From assembly GCF_004328705.1 (NCBI RefSeq), contig NZ_CP035319.1, positions 1,488,001-1,552,000 of the forward strand: DNA of 64,000 nt, read 5' to 3'. Origin of the DNA: Rhodococcus sp. ABRD24. Lineage in GTDB: Bacteria > Actinomycetota > Actinomycetes > Mycobacteriales > Mycobacteriaceae. The position numbers and the translations under genes are program-made. Below are positions 44,958-54,129 of the stretch, piece by piece; positions within the stretch are counted from its first letter, which is position 1, and each line of letters starts with the position of its first letter. The notes beneath the pieces are model-generated. The model worked only from the letters and a program-made list of their open reading frames with translations. It did no database searches and had not been told where the DNA came from.

Positions 44958-44973
44958 ACCATACCGGACGGTA
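44958..44973 (-). promoter_or_regulatory. TetR-type operator/-10 element shared with 23225
   Basis: On the minus strand this reads TACCGTCCGGTATGGT, 15 of 16 bases identical to 23225-23240. The inverted repeat TACCG-n2-CGGTA runs into a TATGGT -10 box in the same phase. It lies 40 bp before the dehydrogenase GTG. Confidence 0.6.
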
Positions 44974-45098
44974 CGGACAAATGCCCCATCGGAATACCCG
45001 CCCGATCACAACCCTTGACAGGGTGAAACGGATTAGCTTGCATGTCAACGAGTTACGCAGTCGAGCACGAAATCTCGATTCGCCGACAAGGAGATGGC

Positions 45099-45767
45099 AT
45101 GTCGAGCAGGACAGCCGGACATCTCGATCGGACGATGGTGCGGATCCCGGCCGGAGACGTTCGACTACGGGACGACCGAAAGCAGAGCGAGTGGACGGTG
45201 CCGGTGCGAGAGTTCCTGCTGGCCCGCCATCCCGTCACGACCGCACTCTATGCGGGTCACATGCCGATCGGCACCCGTCCCGGCGACGCGACACCGGTGG
45301 TCAACGTCTCGTGGAACGATGCGATCGACTTCTGCAATCGGCTGTCGCGGGACTCAGCACTGCAGGAATGCTATTCGTTCGACGGTCAGGATGTCGTCTG
45401 CAACTGGGACGCGGACGGGTACCGGCTGCCGTCCGAGGCCGAGTGGCAGTACGCCTGCAAGGCGGGAACCACAGGATATCGATACGGACCGATCGACGAT
45501 ATTGCCTGGTACCGAGACAATTCCGCTGGAGCACTGCACGAAGTCGGGCAGAAGGCGCCTAATCCATGGGGTCTGCAGGACATGCTGGGAAACGTCTGGG
45601 AGTGGTGCTGGGACGTCTACGACGCGGAGGTGTACGGGTCCTATCGGGTGTTCCGCGGCGGAAGCTGGGCCGAGGAGGCGCGGGGGTGCGGGGCGTCGTG
45701 CCGCCGCCGTAGCCATCCGACCTTCGCCATCGACGACCTCGGTTTCCGACTGGCACGCTCACTGTGA
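45099..45767 (+). CDS. SUMF1/formylglycine-generating-enzyme fold protein, probably not an FGE
   Basis: Protein of 222 residues with the C-type-lectin-like SUMF1 fold: ARHPVTTALYAGHM, TPVVNVSWNDAIDFCNRLS, YRLPSEAEWQYACKAG, NPWGLQDMLGNVWEWCWDVY, YRVFRGGSWAEEARGCGASCRRRS and LGFRLARSL. The paired copper-binding cysteines of true formylglycine-generating enzymes are not in their usual places (the first is absent after RGGSW), so sulfatase activation is unlikely; related proteins include EgtB-type and structural variants. AAGGAG lies before ATG 45099, ruling out the longer reading from 45042. TTGACA at 45015 may be its -35 box. Confidence 0.8.
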   Translation: MSSRTAGHLDRTMVRIPAGDVRLRDDRKQSEWTVPVREFLLARHPVTTALYAGHMPIGTRPGDATPVVNVSWNDAIDFCNRLSRDSALQECYSFDGQDVVCNWDADGYRLPSEAEWQYACKAGTTGYRYGPIDDIAWYRDNSAGALHEVGQKAPNPWGLQDMLGNVWEWCWDVYDAEVYGSYRVFRGGSWAEEARGCGASCRRRSHPTFAIDDLGFRLARSL

Positions 45768-45776
45768 CCCGGAGGA

Positions 45777-47942
45777 TCACCGAAACCGCCGCAGCCGCAG
45801 GCTGTTTCCCACCACGAACAGTGAGGACAGCGCCATCGCGGCACCCGCGATCATCGGATTGAGCAGCCCGGTCGCGGCGAGCGGAATCGCGGCCACGTTG
45901 TACGCGAACGCCCAGAACAGGTTTCCCTTGATGGTGCCGAGGGTGCGCCTGGACAGCCGGATCGCGTCGGGCACGGACCGCAGGTCGCCGCGCACCAGAG
46001 TCAGATCGCTGGCCTCTATCGCGGCGTCGGCGCCGGTGCCCATCGCGATCCCGACGTCGGCGGTGGCGAGGGCGGCCGCGTCGTTGACGCCGTCTCCGAC
46101 CATCGCGACGGCGCCCTCCTTCCGCAGCCGCGCAATCGTCTCGGCCTTCTGAGCGGGCAACACATCCGCGATCACCCGGTCGATCCCGACCTCCCGCGCC
46201 ACGGCGAGCGCGACAGCCTCCGCGTCGCCGGTGAGCAGGACCGGCGTCATGCCCAGAGCCCGGATCTCCCGAACTGCCTGGGCGCTGGTCGGTTTCACGG
46301 CGTCCGCGACGACGAGCGCACCGCGTACCTCGCCGTCCCACGACACGATCACCGAGGTCAGTCCGTCCGGCAGTAGGCCATGCAACTCGGGCGGCATCGC
46401 GCCCGTCGCTCGCCCCACCTGCACCGAGTGACCGTCGACCACTCCCTCCACCCCGATGCCGGGCCGGTTGACGAACCCACTCACCGGTAGCACCCCGGGT
46501 ACTGCACGCACGATCGCCTGCGCCACCGGGTGCTCCGACCCCGACTCCACCGCGGCGGCGAGCGCGAGCACATGGTCGCGGTCCACACCGAGCACCGCGA
46601 CCACCCGCTCGAGTTCCATCCGTCCGGTGGTGACGGTGCCGGTCTTGTCGAGCACGACGGTCTCGATGCGGCGGGTCTGCTCGAGCACCTCCGGTCCCTT
46701 GATGAGTATGCCGAGCTGCGCCCCGCGCCCGGTCCCCACGAGCAGCGCCGTCGGTGTCGCCAGGCCCAGTGCGCACGGGCAGGCCACGATCAACACCGCG
46801 ACGGCCGCGGTGAACGCCTCGGTGACCTCCCGTCCCAGTAGCAACCACACCGCGAGCGTCACCGCCGCGATCGCGAGCACTACCGGCACGAACACGGCGG
46901 ACACCCGGTCCGCGAGCCGCTGCGCGTGCGCCTTGCCGCTCTGCGCCTCGGTGACCAGCTTCGCGATGTGCGCCAACCGGGTGTCGGCTCCGACGCGTTC
47001 GGCGCGAACGGTGAGCAGCCCGTCGGTGTTGAGCGTGCCGCCGGCAACGGTGTCGCCCTCCGCCACCTCGACCGGCACCGACTCGCCGGTGAGCATCGAG
47101 GTATCGATCGCGGACCTGCCCCGGACCACGCGCCCGTCGGTGGCGATCTTCTCCCCCGGTCGCACCACGAACTCGTCGTCGACCCGTAACGCCGACACCG
47201 GAAGCCGCTGTTCGATGCCGTCGCGCAGCATCGAAACGTCCTTGGCGCCCACCGCGAGAAGCGCCCGCAGCGCCGCTCCGGATCGACGCTTGGCGCGCGA
47301 CTCCGCATACCGGCCGGCGAGCAGGAACGTGGTGACCCCGGCCGCAACCTCGAGGTAGATCTGCCCGGAAGCATCGTGCGCACCGGGACGGAAGGTGAAC
47401 TCGTGGGTCATGCCGATGAACCCGGCGGTGCCGAAGACCAGCGCCCACAGCGACCACCCGTACGCGGCGAGGGTGCCGAGCGAGACGAGCGTGTCCATGG
47501 TGGAAATGCCGTGACGCGCGGTGACGAGTGCGGCGCGGTGGAACGGGTACCCACACCAGAACACCACGATCGTGGTGAGCGCGAAGGCCACCCACTGCCA
47601 GTAGTGGAACTGCAGCGGCGGGACCATCGACACCAGCACCACGGGCACGGATGCGACGATCGCGACCACCAGGCGAGCGCCGAGTAGATCGCCGGTCTCC
47701 TCCGCGGCGCGCTTCTCCGGTGCTGCGACCGTCGCGGTGTAGCCGACCTTCTCGACCACGTCGATCAGGTCCTGGGTCGGTACCGACTCCGGAAAACGGA
47801 CATGCGCCTGTTCGGTGGCGTAGTTGACGGTCGCGTCGACGCCGTCGAGCTTGCCGAGCCTGCGTTCGATCCGGGCTGCGCACGACGCGCACGTCATCCC
47901 GCCGATGTCCAATTCGACAGTACGCAGCCCGGTGACGGTCAC
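45777..47942 (-). CDS. copA: copper-exporting P1B-type ATPase
   Basis: Heavy-metal ATPase of 721 residues. One N-terminal metal-binding domain (GGMTCASC, Cys18 and Cys21), the membrane metal site CPC at 388-390, the phosphorylation site DKTGT at 432-436, the TGES-type MLTGESVP near 295, the SEHPVAQ HP-motif and [10 protein letters not shown] near the C-terminus are all present, with about eight helices. The CPC site and the neighbouring CopZ and CsoR indicate Cu(I) export. GTG start overlapping the copZ stop by 4 nt. Confidence 0.95.
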   Translation of the reverse strand: MTVTGLRTVELDIGGMTCASCAARIERRLGKLDGVDATVNYATEQAHVRFPESVPTQDLIDVVEKVGYTATVAAPEKRAAEETGDLLGARLVVAIVASVPVVLVSMVPPLQFHYWQWVAFALTTIVVFWCGYPFHRAALVTARHGISTMDTLVSLGTLAAYGWSLWALVFGTAGFIGMTHEFTFRPGAHDASGQIYLEVAAGVTTFLLAGRYAESRAKRRSGAALRALLAVGAKDVSMLRDGIEQRLPVSALRVDDEFVVRPGEKIATDGRVVRGRSAIDTSMLTGESVPVEVAEGDTVAGGTLNTDGLLTVRAERVGADTRLAHIAKLVTEAQSGKAHAQRLADRVSAVFVPVVLAIAAVTLAVWLLLGREVTEAFTAAVAVLIVACPCALGLATPTALLVGTGRGAQLGILIKGPEVLEQTRRIETVVLDKTGTVTTGRMELERVVAVLGVDRDHVLALAAAVESGSEHPVAQAIVRAVPGVLPVSGFVNRPGIGVEGVVDGHSVQVGRATGAMPPELHGLLPDGLTSVIVSWDGEVRGALVVADAVKPTSAQAVREIRALGMTPVLLTGDAEAVALAVAREVGIDRVIADVLPAQKAETIARLRKEGAVAMVGDGVNDAAALATADVGIAMGTGADAAIEASDLTLVRGDLRSVPDAIRLSRRTLGTIKGNLFWAFAYNVAAIPLAATGLLNPMIAGAAMALSSLFVVGNSLRLRRFR

Positions 47943-48142
47943 TGGACCAGCTCGTAACCCGCTTCCGAGACCGCAGCGGCGACGGCGATCGTGTCCATCA
48001 GCGAGTCGCTGTGGACCACGACCCGTCCGGATTCGACATCGACGTCGACACCGGTGACCCCGGACAGTTCGCCGATCTCCTCGGCGACGGCGGCGGCGCA
48101 GTGCTGGCAGGTCATGCCCTTGACGGTGTAGGTGTGCTCCAT
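47939..48142 (-). CDS. copZ: CopZ-like copper chaperone
   Basis: Small cytoplasmic heavy-metal-associated domain protein of 67 residues: [22 protein letters not shown] with the MxCxxC copper site, then [12 protein letters not shown]. It carries Cu(I) to the ATPase encoded immediately downstream. AGGAGA precedes the ATG, 34 bp after csoR. Confidence 0.95.
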   Translation of the reverse strand: MEHTYTVKGMTCQHCAAAVAEEIGELSGVTGVDVDVESGRVVVHSDSLMDTIAVAAAVSEAGYELVQ

Positions 48143-48176
48143 CGCAAATCTCCTGTACTCGAGGATCGCACCCCTG

Positions 48177-48458
48177 CTAGGACTTCACCAGACGCGCGAT
48201 CGCGTCGGATGCTTCCTTGACCTTCGCGTCGGCTTCCGGGCCGCCCTTCCTGGCCGCCTCGACGACACACCCGGCGAGGTGCGCCTCGAGCAGCTTGAGC
48301 GAGACGGACTGCAGTGCCGACGTCGCCGCCGACACCTGGGTGAGCACGTCGATGCAGTAGCGATCGTCCGCGATCATGCGCGAGATGCCCTGCACCTGAC
48401 CCTCGATGCGCCGTAGACGCTTGAGCAGGTCCTCCTGCTGCGGGCTGTATCCGTTCAT
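48177..48458 (-). CDS. csoR: CsoR/RicR-family copper-sensing repressor
   Basis: All-helical repressor of 93 residues with the CsoR Cu(I) site: Cys35 (RYCIDVLTQ), His60 and Cys64 (LLEAHLAGC). The sequence KRLRRIEGQVQGISRMI and ALQSVSLKLL resemble mycobacterial RicR (Rv0190) more than CsoR proper. Copper binding releases it from DNA, inducing copZ-copA. ATG 48458 is chosen because a TATTAT -10 box lies exactly seven nucleotides upstream; ATG 48467 would give a coupled ATGA overlap with the previous gene and three more residues. Confidence 0.93.
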   Translation of the reverse strand: MNGYSPQQEDLLKRLRRIEGQVQGISRMIADDRYCIDVLTQVSAATSALQSVSLKLLEAHLAGCVVEAARKGGPEADAKVKEASDAIARLVKS

Positions 48459-48463
48459 GTCGT

Positions 48464-48721
48464 TCATAATACCCCCTGCGGGTACCGACAGGAGCGGCGT
48501 CTGCGCGCGATATCGAGCGCGAGCAATCCCGCGACGAGCACCGATGCGAACGCCGCCGTGATCCACGATCCCACGTAGTGCACCGAGGTGAATGACGGCG
48601 CGTCGGGCGCGATGGGCCCGAACTCGCTCGTCGTCACGCCACGGGCCGCACACCACCCCGCCAACGCGAGCGCGAGGAGCACCCCCACCGCTTCGGCGAT
48701 CGGCGCGACCGGACGATTCAT
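48464..48721 (-). CDS. small two-TM membrane protein
   Basis: Protein of 85 residues with helices at about 10-28 (AEAVGVLLALALAGWCAARGV) and 50-70 (WITAAFASVLVAGLLALDIA). Its final codons (CRYPQGVL) coincide with the csoR operator, and its stop overlaps a possible csoR ATG. Start ATG overlaps the stop of the DUF3093-like gene. Function unknown. Confidence 0.75.
   Translation of the reverse strand: MNRPVAPIAEAVGVLLALALAGWCAARGVTTSEFGPIAPDAPSFTSVHYVGSWITAAFASVLVAGLLALDIARRRRSCRYPQGVL
48466..48484 (-). promoter_or_regulatory. csoR operator and -10 box inside the preceding ORF
   Basis: The near-palindrome TACCCCCTGCGGGTA (48470-48484, plus strand) matches CsoR/RicR operators (TACCCC...GGGGTA). 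On the minus strand it runs into TATTAT (48471-48466), seven bases before ATG 48458, a leaderless arrangement. The element is also the last codons of the 85-residue membrane protein gene. Confidence 0.75.
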
Positions 48722-49227
48722 CTCGACTTCCCTCCGTGCACGCGCGCGAGCGCCGCGGTCAACTCCTCGCGCAGGACCTCGTCGTCGCGGGCCCACGCCT
48801 GCACCAGCGAGCCGCCGCGCAGCCGCAACCCGATCCCGGTTCGCCGCCGCGGCACCCCGGACAATTCGCCGAGGCTGCGCGCACTCTCCCACCGTTCCGG
48901 TTCGTCGGCATCCGAGTCGGCCTCAGGCAGAATCGCCTCGATGTCGCTCAGCGGCAGTTCCTCGGCACCCTGCCGCAGCGTCGTGTCGGTGAGCAGCACG
49001 CTCACGTGCCGACGCGCGGCCGCCACCTGTACATACACGATTCCAGCAAGCATCGCAGCGAACAGCGCGAGCGCGAACCAGTGCACCACCGGTCCGGTGA
49101 ACAGCTCGATGACGAGCGCGATCACACAGAACACAGGACCGTAGGCAACCACGCGCCACCGACCACCCGGCTCGTAGAACAACGCCCCCTCGGGGCTATC
49201 CGGACCGGTCACGACCGAACCACTCAC
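48718..49227 (-). CDS. DUF3093-like membrane protein
   Basis: Protein of about 169 residues with two helices near the N-terminus (WRVVAYGPVFCVIALVIELFTG, WFALALFAAMLAGIVYVQVAA) and a cytoplasmic domain of about 95 residues (HVSVLLTDTTLRQGAEELPLSDIEAILPEA, LRLRGGSLVQAWARDDEVLREEL), resembling DUF3093. GTG 49227 is chosen because GGGAGGG lies five nucleotides upstream; a GTG at 49233 lies inside that site. It overlaps the end of the upstream gene by 32 bp. Confidence 0.7.
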   Translation of the reverse strand: MSGSVVTGPDSPEGALFYEPGGRWRVVAYGPVFCVIALVIELFTGPVVHWFALALFAAMLAGIVYVQVAAARRHVSVLLTDTTLRQGAEELPLSDIEAILPEADSDADEPERWESARSLGELSGVPRRRTGIGLRLRGGSLVQAWARDDEVLREELTAALARVHGGKSR

Positions 49228-49627
49228 GTGCACCCTCCCGATACACCAGAACGCTCGCCACCAGCAGCAATATCGGAACGGCCAGGAGCAACGGCGAGAC
49301 GACGCCGATCACCGCCGCCGCGATCGCGGCGAGGGCGAACACCCCGGACAGCGCGACGGTCACCGTCCGCAGCCGCGGGTCACCCGCACGCACCGGCGCC
49401 GCCAGGAAGCCGAGCGCCAGGCCGAACACCAACCAGGCCGCCCCCGTTCCACGCAACAGCCACATGAACGTATCGACACCCGAACTGCCCGGCATGCGCC
49501 CACGAATGGCGTCCGCCGAGGTTGTCACTGCCAGGAGCCCGAACAGGACCATCAGGGCCGCGCACAGCACCCAGATCCAGTAGGCCACCGAGACCGGTCG
49601 GGGTGATCGCTCGCTCACGCCCCCCAT
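49196..49627 (-). CDS. four-TM membrane protein
   Basis: Protein of 143 residues with four hydrophobic helices (VAYWIWVLCAALMVLFGLLAV, GTGAAWLVFGLALGFLAAPV, VTVALSGVFALAAIAAAVIGVV, LLLAVPILLLVASVLVY). It is probably the first gene of the transcript running through DUF3093-like and the 85-residue protein toward csoR. Function unknown. Confidence 0.75.
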   Translation of the reverse strand: MGGVSERSPRPVSVAYWIWVLCAALMVLFGLLAVTTSADAIRGRMPGSSGVDTFMWLLRGTGAAWLVFGLALGFLAAPVRAGDPRLRTVTVALSGVFALAAIAAAVIGVVSPLLLAVPILLLVASVLVYREGAREWFGRDRSG

Positions 49628-49667
49628 CCTGCGTCATCGCGGTGTGGCGCCCGCCGAGCGGGGCGGT

Positions 49668-49787
49668 TCACGGCGCGGCGAGCACGCCCGGAACGATCAG
49701 CAACAGCATCATCACGAGGCCGAACAGGGCGATCAACGCAAACCACAGCAGTTCCCGGCGCCCACCGGCTCGATGTTCGACGCGCAT
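49668..49787 (-). CDS. 39-residue single-TM microprotein
   Basis: Very small reading frame: ATG behind an AGGGGGTGG-like site, a basic N-terminus (MRVEHRAGGRRE), one transmembrane helix (LLWFALIALFGLVMMLLLIV) and a short end (PGVLAAP). The positive-inside pattern and good ribosome site support a real membrane microprotein. No homologue is known to me. Confidence 0.55.
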   Translation of the reverse strand: MRVEHRAGGRRELLWFALIALFGLVMMLLLIVPGVLAAP

Positions 49788-49851
49788 CGCCACCCCCTAG
49801 GTCATGTGACCTTTCTCACAATACCTGGCGTCGGGGGAAATCCCCGCATCG

Positions 49852-50424
49852 TCAGCGCGCGGGGTTCAGGAAGTACTCGTTGGATTCCTTGCGGTGCATC
49901 AGCACGATCGCACCGATCGCCGCGACGGCCTGCAGGATCCCCGCACCGCCCATGACGAGGGCCGCCGGTCCGGTCGCAGCACCGATCCCGAACACCGTCG
50001 GAATCGCCGAGAACACGGTGAAAACCCCGACCATCGTGAGCAGCATCCGCGCCCAGTTCTTGCCCTTGCGCATCTTGAAGTCGAACAGCGCCAGCAGACC
50101 GGTGAGCACGACGCTGAGGAAGATCCCCGTGATCACGAGCCCGACCACGAGGAGCTGCTCGGCCTGCGAACGCGAGAGATCGACATCGGGCTGCTTGGCC
50201 ACCTCGTCCATCAGCTGGTCGACGAATGCGGTCCGGTCCCCGTACACGAAAGCCAGCGCGGAGACCAGATACACGATGCCGAGCGCCGCGACTACGAACC
50301 ACAGCTGGAACGCCGTCACGACATCGGTCGGCACCGGCCGCTTGTCCTGACCGGCGGGCGGCACCGGCGGCACGGCCGGGTACTGCGGCATGCCTTCGGG
50401 CGTGCCGGGCCACTGATCGGTCAC
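49852..50424 (-). CDS. four-TM membrane protein with proline-rich N-terminus
   Basis: Protein of 190 residues: a proline-rich cytoplasmic start ([18 protein letters not shown]) and four helices ([86 protein letters not shown]). Its GTG overlaps the hemB stop (GTGA at 50421), so it is the last gene of the heme operon. M. tuberculosis also has membrane proteins just after hemB. Function unknown. Confidence 0.8.
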   Translation of the reverse strand: MTDQWPGTPEGMPQYPAVPPVPPAGQDKRPVPTDVVTAFQLWFVVAALGIVYLVSALAFVYGDRTAFVDQLMDEVAKQPDVDLSRSQAEQLLVVGLVITGIFLSVVLTGLLALFDFKMRKGKNWARMLLTMVGVFTVFSAIPTVFGIGAATGPAALVMGGAGILQAVAAIGAIVLMHRKESNEYFLNPAR

Positions 50425-51410
50425 GACAGCCACCCCGCAGCCTCGGCGGCCCAGTAGGTCAGGACGATGTCGGCACCCGCGCGGCGGATGCTCAGCAACG
50501 ATTCGAGGACGGCGGCATCGCGGTCGATCCACCCGTTCTGGGCCGCAGCGGTGATCATCGCGTACTCCCCCGAGATCTGGTACGCGGCCACGGGGACGGT
50601 CGAACGGTCGGCGACCTCGCGCAGTACGTCCAGGTACGACATGGCCGGCTTGACCATCACCACGTCGGCGCCTTCAGCGAGGTCCAGATCCACCTCGAGT
50701 AGCGACTCACGACGGTTGGCCGGATCCTGCTGGTAGGTGCGGCGATCACCCTCGAGCGACGAGCCGACGGCCTCGCGGAACGGCCCGTAGAACGCGGACG
50801 CGTATTTCGCCGAGTACGCGAGCTGTCCCACATCGACGTGGCCCGCGGCGTCGAGCCCCTTGCGGATCGCAGCGACCTGGCCATCCATCATGCCGCTGGG
50901 TCCGAGCAGGTGGGCGCCGGCGTCGGCCTGCGCGACCGCCATGTCGACATACCTGGCGAGCGTCGCGTCGTTGTCGACCCGGACGCCCCCCGATTCGGAC
51001 TCCGCCAGCACACCGCAGTGCCCGTGCGAGGTGAATTCGTCCAGGCACGTGTCGGCCATCAGCACCGTCGCGTCACCGAGCTCGGCCTTCAACCCGGCCA
51101 GGCCACGGTTGAGAATGCCGTCCGGGTCGGTGGCACCCGAACCCTCCGGATCCTTGTCCTCCTCGCGGGGCACGCCGAACAGCATGAGCCCGCCGACACC
51201 GGCCGCGACAGCATCGGCCGCCGCCTTCCGCAGCGAGTCGAGCGTGTGCTGGACGACGCCCGGCATCGACGAAATCGGCCGCGGCTCGTCGATGCCGTCA
51301 GCTACGAACATCGGCAGCACGAGATGACGCGGCTCGAGCGATGTCTCGGCAACCAGTCGGCGGAGCGCGGGAGTACCGCGCAGTCGACGGGGACGGTGAA
51401 CTGGAAACAC
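50421..51410 (-). CDS. hemB: HemB, delta-aminolevulinic acid dehydratase
   Basis: Porphobilinogen synthase of 329 residues. The N-terminus [20 protein letters not shown] and the Schiff-base lysine in [14 protein letters not shown] are conserved, with the second active lysine in [13 protein letters not shown]. The metal loop reads [17 protein letters not shown]: the middle zinc cysteine of the E. coli enzyme is an aspartate, the pattern of magnesium- or mixed-metal enzymes. GTG 51410 (AAGGAGG upstream) gives the same length as Rv0512. Confidence 0.95.
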   Translation of the reverse strand: MFPVHRPRRLRGTPALRRLVAETSLEPRHLVLPMFVADGIDEPRPISSMPGVVQHTLDSLRKAAADAVAAGVGGLMLFGVPREEDKDPEGSGATDPDGILNRGLAGLKAELGDATVLMADTCLDEFTSHGHCGVLAESESGGVRVDNDATLARYVDMAVAQADAGAHLLGPSGMMDGQVAAIRKGLDAAGHVDVGQLAYSAKYASAFYGPFREAVGSSLEGDRRTYQQDPANRRESLLEVDLDLAEGADVVMVKPAMSYLDVLREVADRSTVPVAAYQISGEYAMITAAAQNGWIDRDAAVLESLLSIRRAGADIVLTYWAAEAAGWLS

Positions 51411-51486
51411 GGGAACCTGGGCCCTCCTTCGTCGGGCATGTGCGCCTTTGTGGTGGTGTCCGCCACCGGAAAGGCGCACGGGTGCG

Positions 51487-53052
51487 TCAGCGCCTCGCGC
51501 GGGACTTCTTACGCGGCGGGGGCAGCGCACCCTCGGCGCGCAGTCGGGCGGCGTGCTCGGCGAGTGCCTCGACGAGCGGGCCCATCTGCGCTGTCTCCGG
51601 CTGGACGTCGACCCGCAGACCGAACTCGATCGCCGTCTCCGCAGTCTTGGGTCCGATACACGCGACGATAGTGCGGGCATGCGGCTTACCGGCGATGCCG
51701 ACGAGGTTGCGCACGGTCGACGACGAGGTGAAGCACACGGCGTCGAAGCCGCCGGTCTTGATCATCTCGCGGGTCTCGGCCGGCGGCGGCGCCGCCCGCA
51801 CGGTGCGGTACGCGGTGACGTCGTCGATTTCCCAGCCGCGTTCGCGCAGGCCCTCCGCGAGGGTCTCGGTGGCGATATCGGCGCGGGGCAGCAGGACGCG
51901 GTTGACGGGGTCGAAGACGTCGTCGTACGGCGGGAAGTCGGCGAGCAGGCCCTCACTGGACTGCTCGCCCGACGGCACCAGCTCGGGCGTGATGCCGAAC
52001 GAGCGGACCTTGGCGGCAGTGGCCTCCCCGACACAAGCGATCTTCACACCGGAGAACGCACGCGCATCGAGCCCGAAGGCCTCGAACTTCTCCCATACGG
52101 CGCGCACCGCATTGGTGGAGGTGAACACCACCCATTGGTAGCGGCCGTCGACCAGGCCCTTGACCGAACGCTCCATCTGCGCCGGGCTACGCGGTGGCTC
52201 GACGGCGATTGTCGGAACCTCGATCGGGATCGCGCCGTGCGTCACGAGACGATCACTCATATCGGCGGCCTGATCCTTGGTGCGCGGAACCAGCACGGTC
52301 CAGCCGTACAGCGCGCGGGACTCCCACCACGACATCTTGTTGCGCTGTGCGACGATCTTGCCGACCGTCACGATCAGCGGGCCGACCAGTTCGGAGCCGA
52401 CGTCGTTGAGCGTCGCGAGGGTGGCCTCGACAGTGCGCTGCTGGCGTGTGGTGCCGCGGACGGTGATCGCGGCCGGTGTCTGCGGGGCCAGCCCGTTCTC
52501 GACCAGCGCACTCGCGGTCTCGGCGAGATGCGCGGCGCTCGCATGCAGCACCAGCGGGCCGGGGGCCGCGGCCAGCGCCGCCCAGTCGACCTCGCCGCGC
52601 ACGTCCGCCTCGGTGTGACCCGAGCCGAGCGCCATACCTGCGTAGCTGGGCACCGCAGAGCCGGAGGGCAGACCAGGGAGCACCTCGAACACCACCTGGG
52701 TGCGGGCCACGGCCGAAACCTCGGCAATGACGGAATCGGTGGTCAGTGGATCACCCGAAACGAGACGAACCACGTCGTGGCCGTTCTTGGCCTCGGCGAC
52801 CAGCGTCTTGGCGACCTCGGCGGGCTCACCGAGGGCGGGCCGGACCTCGGCGATCGGCTCGTCGGTCTCCGGATCCCGGCCCAGCGCGGTGCCGACGAGA
52901 GCGGTCACGCCCTTGTCTACGTCGGGGTCGGTGAATGCCAGCGCCGCCGAAGCGAGCACGTCCCGTGCGCGGACGGTGAGCAGCGCCGGATCACCGGGCC
53001 CCGATCCCACAAAGAGGATCCGTCCGGGGGTGTTCTTGCGGACTCGGCTCAT
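51487..53052 (-). CDS. hemD: HemD fused to uroporphyrinogen-III methyltransferase-like domain
   Basis: Two-domain protein of 521 residues. The N-terminal 250 residues resemble SAM:uroporphyrinogen-III methyltransferase ([54 protein letters not shown]), somewhat divergent from authentic CobA; the C-terminal 265 residues are uroporphyrinogen-III synthase ([50 protein letters not shown]). This fusion is normal in actinobacteria (Rv0511). Whether the first domain still methylates is uncertain. The C-terminal tail is basic ([11 protein letters not shown]). Confidence 0.92.
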   Translation of the reverse strand: MSRVRKNTPGRILFVGSGPGDPALLTVRARDVLASAALAFTDPDVDKGVTALVGTALGRDPETDEPIAEVRPALGEPAEVAKTLVAEAKNGHDVVRLVSGDPLTTDSVIAEVSAVARTQVVFEVLPGLPSGSAVPSYAGMALGSGHTEADVRGEVDWAALAAAPGPLVLHASAAHLAETASALVENGLAPQTPAAITVRGTTRQQRTVEATLATLNDVGSELVGPLIVTVGKIVAQRNKMSWWESRALYGWTVLVPRTKDQAADMSDRLVTHGAIPIEVPTIAVEPPRSPAQMERSVKGLVDGRYQWVVFTSTNAVRAVWEKFEAFGLDARAFSGVKIACVGEATAAKVRSFGITPELVPSGEQSSEGLLADFPPYDDVFDPVNRVLLPRADIATETLAEGLRERGWEIDDVTAYRTVRAAPPPAETREMIKTGGFDAVCFTSSSTVRNLVGIAGKPHARTIVACIGPKTAETAIEFGLRVDVQPETAQMGPLVEALAEHAARLRAEGALPPPRKKSRARR

Positions 53053-53124
53053 CGGTAGTTCTCCAGTGCGGTCTCATGTCGATAGGAAATATCTGCAAAA
53101 TCGGGCCTGTGGAGGTCAAGCACG

Positions 53125-54129
53125 TCAAACATCGGCATCACCGTCCTCGGCAATCGTCATCAGATCGCGTGCGCCGAGCTCGAGCAATTCGCGCGCCACC
53201 GCGCGTCCCAACTCGTCCGCACGCTCGGGCGATCCCACTATGGACGCCCGAATCACATCCGAACCGTCGATCGCAGCGGCGCAGCCGCGCACGGACAGTT
53301 CCTCGAATACGTGGCCGTCATCGTCGATCGACTCGACGACCTCGGCAATTGCCCCGACCGGGGCGGTGCAACCGGCCTCGAGCTCGGCCAGCAGGGCCCG
53401 CTCGGCGACAACCGCGGCCCGTGTGGGCGCGTCGTCCAGCTCGCCGAGCAACGCGATCAGGTCCGGGCGGTCGGTGCGGCACTCGACTGCGAGCGCGCCC
53501 TGCGACGGCGCGGGCAGCATCTGGACCGGATCGAGTGTCTCGGTGATGCGGTCGGTCCGGCCGATACGGGACAGGCCCGCACGGGCGATCACGATGGCGT
53601 CGAGCTCACCGGACGCCACCTTGCCGAGACGGGTGTCGATGTTGCCGCGCAGTGGCTCGATCTCGAGGCCCAGACCGAGCGCGCGCAGCTGGGCGCGGCG
53701 CCGCGGCGCGGACGTGCCGATCCGGGATCCGGCCGGCAGCTCGCCGAGCACCAGGCCGTCGCGGGCGACGAGCGCATCGCGCGGGTCTTCACGGGTGGGG
53801 ACCGCCGCGATCAGCAGGTCGTCGGGCTGCGCGGTTGGCAGGTCCTTGTACGAGTGGACGGCGACATCCACCTCGCCGGCCGCGAGCGCCTCACGCAACT
53901 CGGCGACGAACACGCCGACGCCGATGCGCTGCACCGGTCCGGCAGTGACGTCACCCTTGGTCTTGATGATCACGAGCTCGGCGGGATGGCCGGCGGCAAT
54001 CAACGCGTCCCGGACCGTGCCGGCCTGCGTCGTCGCCAACAGGCTTCCCCGAGTACCGATCCGCAGGGTGCGGGTCGCCGTGTCCCCGTTCAGGCCGGTG
54101 ACCGGCGACGAGGCCGCGTCGGTGCTCAT
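53125..54129 (-). CDS. hemC: HemC, hydroxymethylbilane synthase
   Basis: Porphobilinogen deaminase of 334 residues: [16 protein letters not shown] at the start, [25 protein letters not shown], and the dipyrromethane-cofactor cysteine at about 254 in [12 protein letters not shown]. It polymerises four porphobilinogens into the linear tetrapyrrole used by HemD. ATGA overlap with hemA. Confidence 0.95.
   Translation of the reverse strand: MSTDAASSPVTGLNGDTATRTLRIGTRGSLLATTQAGTVRDALIAAGHPAELVIIKTKGDVTAGPVQRIGVGVFVAELREALAAGEVDVAVHSYKDLPTAQPDDLLIAAVPTREDPRDALVARDGLVLGELPAGSRIGTSAPRRRAQLRALGLGLEIEPLRGNIDTRLGKVASGELDAIVIARAGLSRIGRTDRITETLDPVQMLPAPSQGALAVECRTDRPDLIALLGELDDAPTRAAVVAERALLAELEAGCTAPVGAIAEVVESIDDDGHVFEELSVRGCAAAIDGSDVIRASIVGSPERADELGRAVARELLELGARDLMTIAEDGDADV

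Noticed and set aside
45559..47892. 777-codon open frame antisense-phase to the copper ATPase
   Set aside because: Arginine/glycine-rich low-complexity translation without domains; the ATPase in another frame of the same strand is complete and conserved.
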